From: Sinosporangium siamense
GTDB taxonomy: Bacteria > Actinomycetota > Actinomycetes > Streptosporangiales > Streptosporangiaceae
Length of the DNA: 64,000 nucleotides
Reading direction: 5' to 3'
Assembly (NCBI RefSeq): GCF_016863435.1
Contig: NZ_BOOW01000010.1
Span: forward strand, 1-64,000
The notes under the pieces were generated by a model. It ran no database searches and had not been told where the DNA came from. It saw nothing but the letters and a program-made list of their open reading frames with translations. Made by a program: the position numbers and the translations under genes. This document shows, piece by piece, positions 61,101-64,000 of the stretch (positions are counted from its first letter, which is position 1; each line of letters starts with the position of its first letter).

Positions 61101-61154
61101 TGCCGTTCGGCAAGTTAGGGGGGCGAATATGCCGTGGACCCGTGCCGTTCGGCA
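61101..61154. promoter_or_regulatory. two copies of a TGCCG/CGGCA dyad
   Basis: TGCCGTTCGGCA occurs at 61101-61112 and again at 61143-61154, centres 42 bp apart, about four helical turns. It flanks the predicted kinase start at 61129 and lies 38 bp from the divergent membrane gene, a natural binding site for a dimeric regulator. A related CAGGCTTGCCGG lies just before. Confidence 0.4.
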
Positions 61155-62346
61155 GGGTTTCGGCTCAGCCCGAGCCGGGGTTGGCTTACTCAGGCCCGGG
61201 CCGCGTATCGTCCCTCCGGTGAATCCACGCCAAATCCTCGGCCTGGTCGCCGTGGCGCTGGGCGGCGTCGCGGGCTCGGCGGTCGCCGGGGCAAGCGCCA
61301 TGCTTCCGGCGTGTGTGGTGGTGGGTGTCCTGGTCTGGGTGGCAAGCGGGGGATCGGGGGCCCGGCGGCACCTGATGTGGCTGACCGGCCTGGCCGCAGC
61401 CGTCTCGCTCGCGGTCACCGTCGCCTACCGGCTGGGAATCGCCGTTCCCGTCCGGGGTGCCGAGTTGCCGGGGCTGGCGGAGAGCGCCGGGCTTTTCCTG
61501 CTGGCCGGGATGACCGCCCGCTGGTCCCCCGTACGGCAGGCCGTGATCTCCGGGGTGGCGGCGGGTGCCGTGGCCGGCGTGTGGTCCCTGCGGTTCTTCG
61601 CCCCGGCATCCGTCCTGGAAGGGGTGGGTGTCGCCGCCTTCTGGTCGATAGGCGCGCTGATCGCCGCCGGGATTGGGATGTCCCTGCGGTTCCAGGAGGC
61701 GCGGCGGCTGCGGGCCGTGGCCGAGAGCAGAGCCGCCCTGCGCCTCCAGGTGGCCAGGGACCTGCACGACTTCGTCGCCCACGACATCAGCGAGATGCTG
61801 GCCCACGCCCAGGCGGGCCAGTTCGTCCCCACCGGCGCGGCGGACGCACTCCAACGCATCGAACAGGCCGGGCAACGGGCTATGGCGGCCTTGGACAGAA
61901 CCGTGCAGATGCTGCATCACGACGAGGACGCCGCCACCGCGACCACCCCGGCCCCCAGCCTGACCGACCTCCCCGAACTCGCGGAACGCTTCTCGGCCTC
62001 CGGCCGGGCGCAGGTCCGCCTCACGATGGCGGACGCCGTCGCGGGTGCGTCGCGAGAGGCGTCCGCCATCGCCTATCGCACCGTGGTCGAGGCCCTCACC
62101 AACGTGCGCCGCCACGCTCCCGGCGCCACCCTCGTCGAGGTGACGGTCACGGCCGAACCCGAGGTCCTCGTCGTCACGGTGACCGACGACGGCGTCCCCT
62201 CACGCACGGGAGAACAGCGGGACGGGGGCGGCTTCGGCCTGCCGGCGTTGGCGGAACACCTCACGGCCTCCGGCGGCGATCTGACGGCGGGAGCCCTACC
62301 GGGCGGCTGGGAGGTAAGGGCGCGCATCCCCGTGGCGCGCCGGTAG
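61129..62346 (+). CDS. NarL-type sensor histidine kinase
   Basis: ATG 61129 has GGGGGG six bases upstream and gives 405 aa; GTG 61219 is a possible shorter start. Four or five membrane segments (about residues 35-185) lead into a dimerisation domain of the HisKA_3 type with ARDLHDFVAHDISEML (phosphoryl His213) and a HATPase domain with VVEALTNVRRHA, TDDGVPS and GFGLPAL. It has no large extracellular sensor, so it probably senses membrane or envelope state. It is followed by its response regulator 118 bp downstream. Confidence 0.9.
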   Translation: MPWTRAVRQGFGSARAGVGLLRPGPRIVPPVNPRQILGLVAVALGGVAGSAVAGASAMLPACVVVGVLVWVASGGSGARRHLMWLTGLAAAVSLAVTVAYRLGIAVPVRGAELPGLAESAGLFLLAGMTARWSPVRQAVISGVAAGAVAGVWSLRFFAPASVLEGVGVAAFWSIGALIAAGIGMSLRFQEARRLRAVAESRAALRLQVARDLHDFVAHDISEMLAHAQAGQFVPTGAADALQRIEQAGQRAMAALDRTVQMLHHDEDAATATTPAPSLTDLPELAERFSASGRAQVRLTMADAVAGASREASAIAYRTVVEALTNVRRHAPGATLVEVTVTAEPEVLVVTVTDDGVPSRTGEQRDGGGFGLPALAEHLTASGGDLTAGALPGGWEVRARIPVARR

Positions 62347-62464
62347 GCGGGCCGTCCCGCTGGGATCGGCCCGGTTTACCGCACTGCGGGAGCCGGCCTC
62401 AGCCGTCGCACGCGGGCCTGCGGCCCGGTGGGGTGGGTCGCGCGTGATCTGACACGATGGCGGA

Positions 62465-63103
62465 ATGTCCACCCGCATCCTTCTCGCCGACGATCAGGAG
62501 GGCATCCGCAGCGCCTTCCGCCTGATCCTCGACGCTCAGCCGGACATGACGGTCGTCGCCGAGGCCGCCGACGGCCTCACCGCCATCGAGACCGCCCGCA
62601 GGCTGCACCCCGACGTGGTGCTCGCCGACATCCGCATGCCGCTCGCCGACGGCATCGAGGTCACCAAGGCGCTCGCCGGGACCGATATCCGCGTGGTGGT
62701 CGTCACTACGTTCGGGCTGGAAGAGTATGTGCACGCGGCACTGCGGCATGGGGCGTCGGGGTTCGTGCTGAAACGTTCCGGACCCGCGTTGCTCGTGGAA
62801 GCCGTACGGGCCGCGATGAACGGCGACGTGCTCATCAGCCCCCAGCTCACCGTGCAACTCCTGCGCCAGACCGGCCTGCGGCCTGCCCCCGGGGAGGCCG
62901 AGGCGGTGGCGCTCACCCAGCGTGAGGACGACGTGGTCCGCCTGGTCGCCGACGGCAAGACCAACACGGAGATCGCGACCGAGCTGTTCCTGTCCCCCGG
63001 CACGGTCAAGAACCACCTCGCGAGCATCCAGCGCAAACTCGGCGTGAAGAACCGCGTGGGCATCGCCGCGTGGGCGTGGAACATCGGCAAGGTCCGCCCT
63101 TAA
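62465..63103 (+). CDS. LuxR/NarL-type response regulator
   Basis: The 212-aa protein has a receiver domain (acid pocket Asp9-Asp10, phosphorylated Asp55 in VVLADIRMP, switch Thr in VVVTTFG, Lys in VLKRSG) and a C-terminal LuxR-type helix-turn-helix (LTQREDDVVRLVADGKTNTE, LFLSPGTVKNHLASIQRKLG). It is the partner of the kinase just upstream. The paired dyads at 61101-61154 are the most likely local binding sites. A three-unit 16-bp repeat covers its stop codon. Confidence 0.92.
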   Translation: MSTRILLADDQEGIRSAFRLILDAQPDMTVVAEAADGLTAIETARRLHPDVVLADIRMPLADGIEVTKALAGTDIRVVVVTTFGLEEYVHAALRHGASGFVLKRSGPALLVEAVRAAMNGDVLISPQLTVQLLRQTGLRPAPGEAEAVALTQREDDVVRLVADGKTNTEIATELFLSPGTVKNHLASIQRKLGVKNRVGIAAWAWNIGKVRP

Positions 63104-63145
63104 GCGATAAGGGCCTTAAGCGATAAGGGCCTTGCGAGATAAGGG
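63098..63145. repeat. three 16-bp repeats over the response-regulator stop
   Basis: CCTTAAGCGATAAGGG (63098), the same again (63114) and CCTTGCGAGATAAGGG (63130) are in tandem. Each has CCTTA/TAAGG arms and the first contains the TAA stop at 63101-63103. Confidence 0.9.
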
Positions 63146-63183
63146 GGCGTACGGCTCCCCGCCCGCTGGGGGAGCCGTACGCC
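63146..63183. terminator. bidirectional terminator hairpin
   Basis: GGCGTACGGCTCCCC pairs perfectly with GGGGAGCCGTACGCC (15 bp) around an 8-nt loop, between the response regulator and the convergent glycosidase gene. Confidence 0.75.
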
Positions 63184-63230
63184 GGAGGGGCGCGTGCCGG
63201 GCAGGTGAGCCGCGCCCCCGTTCACGGGGG

Positions 63231-64000
63231 TCAGTGGGCGCGGGCCTCCCGGCTGGGGGTGCTCTGGCGGCCGGCGCGGTCGATCGCCGTGACGTGGTAG
63301 CGGGCGCCGCGGGTGCCCTCGGGATCGGTGTAGCGGAGGTGCCGGCCGCCGGGGACGACCGCCACCAGGTGGGCGGCGTGGGTGAAGTCCTCGGGCGTGG
63401 CGCGGCGGTCGAGGCGGTAGATCGCGAACTGGAACGGCAGGTCGCGACCTGTGGCCACCCCCCGCACCTCGACGCCGCCGGCGTTCACGCGGGCGTGGGT
63501 GAGGGAGGGGCGGCGCGGCGGGCGGCCACCGGCGAGGCGGGGGAGCAGGGGGTTGAGGGCCGGGCGCCCGTAGTGGTCGGCGACGACCTTGGTGACCGTG
63601 CCCAGGCGGTCGTCGCGCACGTCGGAGGCGCTGAACCAGACATCGCCGCCCACCTGCGGGTGGTCGCGGTTGAGCGTGAGGTGGCGGGTCAGCTCGTCGG
63701 GCATCTGCCAGGGGGCGGGTTGCCCGGCGGCGCCCGCCTTGTAGGCGGCCTGGCCGATCCAGAGCTGCACCCCGGTGCCCGACGCCACATCCGACCACCA
63801 GGGGATCAGTTTCGCGTAGTCGGCATTGGACTGCCCGATGTACCAGTAGATCTGCGGCGCGATGTAGTCGAGCCAGCCCTTCTTCACCCATCCCCGCGTG
63901 TCGGCGTGCAGGTTGTCGTAGGACTGGCCGCCGCTCGTGTCCGAGCCCAGCGGGTCGGTGGCCTTGTTGCGCCAGATGCCCGACGGGCTGATGCCCCAGG
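63231..64000 (-). CDS. GHL10-type glycoside hydrolase, 3' part
   Basis: The gene runs off the window; about 255 C-terminal residues are present. Near the edge it reads WGISPSGIWRNKATDPLGSD, then SYDNLHADTRGWVKKGWLDY and IAPQIYWYIGQ, typical of the glycosyl hydrolase-like 10 family (YngK/DUF4015 type). After the barrel comes GVQLWIGQAAYK and, from about 90 residues before the end, a fibronectin-like beta domain (VATGRDLPFQFAIYRLD). These are usually secreted enzymes acting on wall or polysaccharide. The signal peptide would be outside the window. Confidence 0.8.
   Translation of the reverse strand, partial: WGISPSGIWRNKATDPLGSDTSGGQSYDNLHADTRGWVKKGWLDYIAPQIYWYIGQSNADYAKLIPWWSDVASGTGVQLWIGQAAYKAGAAGQPAPWQMPDELTRHLTLNRDHPQVGGDVWFSASDVRDDRLGTVTKVVADHYGRPALNPLLPRLAGGRPPRRPSLTHARVNAGGVEVRGVATGRDLPFQFAIYRLDRRATPEDFTHAAHLVAVVPGGRHLRYTDPEGTRGARYHVTAIDRAGRQSTPSREARAH

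Overview
The window looks like chromosome of a high-GC, filamentous-type actinobacterium. Coding regions have almost exclusively G/C third positions, many starts are GTG or TTG, ATGA/GTGA start-stop overlaps are frequent, and the gene families are typical of Streptosporangiales or Streptomyces relatives: a DUF574-type methyltransferase, an AfsR/SARP regulator, an XRE regulator with a small divergent partner gene, DUF6400, DUF4184, DUF2079, DUF1152 and an ECF sigma factor. The order (Streptosporangiales) is an inference from gene content. No rRNA, tRNA, CRISPR array or intact prophage was seen.

Layout. 0.1-12.9 kb is a cell-surface or extracellular polysaccharide locus: DegT-type aminotransferase, two BioF2/CelD-type acyltransferase paralogues at its two edges, a membrane-anchored GH39-like hydrolase, a very large polytopic membrane protein, a Wzx-like flippase, a NodB deacetylase and two GT2 glycosyltransferases, mostly translationally coupled on the minus strand. 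13.3-20.4 kb is housekeeping and envelope: a substrate-binding/VWA protein, a CDF-type transporter with an antisense-overlapping small gene, DUF4184, a SpoU methyltransferase, a D-Ala-D-Ala carboxypeptidase and a VTT/DedA protein behind a possible iron box. 20.4-28.8 kb holds a giant SARP-AAA regulator and a glycolipid-like group (UPF0104, PIG-L deacetylase, GT4, DUF2079). 28.9-36.6 kb has a lipoprotein, an astacin-like protease, the XRE/APH group, an aldo/keto reductase, DUF998 and DUF1152.

36.6-40.0 kb is the most unusual part. Two microprotein genes, one Lys/His-rich of 33 aa and one Trp/Gly/Cys/His-rich of 42 aa, each have the same 11-bp box about 50 bp before the ATG and related hairpins after the stop. 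A three-copy 24-bp repeat lies between them, and an ABC exporter with a Cys/His-rich tail follows. 40-45.4 kb is a decayed zone: a minisatellite, an ABC ATPase pseudogene, a 908-aa protein whose 3' end is tandemly copied as a 141-bp repeat, and IS5-family debris.

45.5-49.8 kb is an orphan peptide-type substrate-binding lipoprotein with two paralogous amidohydrolases. 50.5-64 kb carries a DUF574 methyltransferase, a nitroreductase-like protein, a stand-alone RecB-like nuclease with extra Cys clusters, a phage-like RNNNPGN protein, two small coupled genes, an ECF sigma factor coupled to a degenerate LCP membrane protein, amino-sugar kinases (anmK and a BadF-type kinase) behind a shared regulatory region, a NarL-type two-component pair and the 3' part of a GHL10 glycosidase.

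A theme across the window is short tandem repeats in two to six copies, several sitting exactly on the 3' ends of genes.
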